Shown piece after piece: positions 62,959 to 64,000 of a stretch of 64,000 bases of DNA (position 1 is its first letter; every line of letters starts with the position of its first letter). The notes under the pieces were generated by a model, which made no database searches, was not told where the DNA came from, and worked only from the letters and a program-made list of their open reading frames with translations. The stretch is from Paraphaeosphaeria minitans. Its lineage: Eukaryota; Ascomycota; Dothideomycetes; Pleosporales; Didymosphaeriaceae. The translations under genes were made by a program, and so were the position numbers. The stretch is taken from NCBI GenBank assembly GCA_015832175.1, contig WJXW01000004.1, forward strand, positions 2,046,001 to 2,110,000, written 5' to 3'.

Positions 62959-63540
62959 ATGAAGCCTGCTCGTATTCGGGAATTTGACTCGCTGGCTTCA
63001 ACTAACCCTCAGAAGACAATACTAGAAGGCGGGATCGGTCCACGTCTCAGTAATATTGTCTGGGAAGATGATGGCAGCCAATCGCTTTGGATTGGACTTT
63101 ATGGACCGTCAACTACCGGCTTTGACAGTACTACTCTGCTGTGAGCTAATCTATAATAAATAGCTTTATGCATTTCTAACCTGACCTGACAGCCCTCTTG
63201 GTGTGTATTTCAAAGTGTTTATAGCCAGCATGCGATGGCAAGATTGGAAGATAGACGGCTGATATCACGGCGGCGTGTATTACGAGAGCACCGAAGAGTT
63301 CCGAGACACGCTCGACGCCGATGACAGAGTTCCTTTAACGCAAAACCCTTACTGGGTTACCTTGAAAACATATCGGAGCAGGGACGACGATTGCAGACCG
63401 CTCTGCAGGAGATGCGGCGCCAATTTTCTCTATGATGGGAATAAAAGGCCAAGCATAGTTTATGTTGCGGTTGGGCGCGGAGGAAGTGTTAGTTTGATGG
63501 CCAGGGAGAGTGAGCTTCGAAGAGTGCGCGCTTAACAGAG
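62959..63540 (+). pseudogene. Copper amine oxidase fragment, opposite strand
   Basis: A second piece with the amine oxidase N3-domain pattern: STTLLPLGVYFKVFIASMRW then WKIDG-YHGGVYYESTEEF. The match appears only after removing a 52-nt GT-AG intron (63141-63192). A TGA at 63260-63262 stands where Trp is expected (TGG to TGA). Similarity fades after about 63340, so only this short segment survives. The upstream frame from 62959 (61 codons) carries WEDDGSQSLW, comparable to the WFDGRVQG region of the minus-strand copy. As both relics contain an N3 region they are two separate copies, not one gene split by inversion. Confidence 0.6.
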
Positions 63541-64000
63541 GATTTATCAAAGAATTATATGATGGACTTGAAAAGTGGAAGAAAGGGTGAAATGACAAGT
63601 ATTTATCGCACTAAGTTCGGTGTTGGATGTTTGAAGGTAGTAGATGATAGATGCTGAGACCTTGAAACAAGTGTAACCATTCGCTAAAGCGCGGCAGGAA
63701 AAGATGTTCGATCATTGACGCCGACTGCCGAGTGACTTTTGCTTTTTCGTTCATCATGCGTTGCGGGTTGCCGGATCCTGCATTCGGTTTCTTCAAGGCA
63801 ACAAGCCAAACCAATCGGGTCGGTATATACGGTAATTGTCCGTACAGTTTATCGTACAAATAGCACTGAGTGAAATAGGGGCCTGCCTACCTATAGGGAC
63901 CCGCACAAGGACCCACTACTTAGGTCAGCGCTAAGAGGTAGAGACTTTATAAGGCCTTGCCTACCTATAAGGACCTGCACAAGGACCCTCTACTTAGGTT
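63541..64000. other. Right-edge AT-rich, repeat-bearing non-coding DNA
   Basis: No supported frame. The last 125 bp contain the two-copy direct repeat listed separately. Confidence 0.5.
63879..64000. repeat. Direct repeat, about 73-bp period, continuing off the window
   Basis: GCCTGCCTACCTATAGGGAC...CTACTTAGGT (63881 on) recurs from about 63953 as GCCTTGCCTACCTATAAGGA...CTACTTAGGT. Differences are mainly C/T and G/A. The second copy runs into the window edge, so more copies may follow. Confidence 0.88.

Overview
The window is nuclear DNA of a filamentous ascomycete (Pezizomycotina). The class Dothideomycetes is my guess, not something the sequence proves. The grounds are about twenty genes on both strands, short spliceosomal introns (46 to 194 nt), a fungal gene set (DUF1996 and DUF3405 proteins, fungal LCCL membrane protein, Mim1, heme-thiolate peroxidase, KDM5-type demethylase), and many simple repeats and minisatellites between genes. 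I rebuilt exon structures by hand from splice signals and reading-frame continuity. I saw no convincing tRNA, rRNA, CRISPR array or intact transposon.

Layout. 1-10 kb: a BCS1-type AAA chaperone (-), a secreted DUF1996 protein in four exons (-), a long non-coding stretch, and an LCCL-domain membrane protein (-) divergent from an ARO8-like aminotransferase (+, 11.1-13.0 kb). 13-19.6 kb: several minisatellites, a possible Gly/Tyr-rich small protein, thymidylate kinase (+) tail-to-tail with SLX1 endonuclease subunit (-), and a roughly 600-bp array of a 12-bp GA repeat. 19.6-31 kb: housekeeping genes, namely a KDM5/JARID1 histone demethylase, an OXA1 mitochondrial insertase, the small outer-membrane import factor MIM1/TOM13 (-), and a Shp1/p47 Cdc48 cofactor. 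32.6-35.3 kb: a DUF3405 type II membrane protein.

35.8-46.5 kb is the most accessory-looking coding part. It holds a mitochondrial substrate-binding-like protein, a flavin monooxygenase, an orphan 193-aa protein, an adenylation-thiolation-condensation (A-T-C) synthetase whose A domain looks like an acyl-CoA ligase, and a membrane-anchored heme-thiolate peroxidase. A synthetase flanked by two oxidative enzymes suggests a small, possibly undescribed, specialised-metabolism locus. That is inference from proximity.

48-60 kb: a 1743-aa protein with a tentative RasGAP-like region (-), exopolyphosphatase PPX1 (-), and a GPI-anchored-looking cell-surface protein (+). 60.4-64 kb is decayed, AT-richer DNA. 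It has two broken copper amine oxidase copies in opposite orientation (nonsense codons, frameshifts) and a ~73-bp repeat at the very end with transition-type differences, which would fit repeat-induced point mutation.

Four introns in this window are best explained as GC-AG introns (aminotransferase, OXA1, Shp1 and the RasGAP-like gene). GT-only gene prediction would misannotate them.
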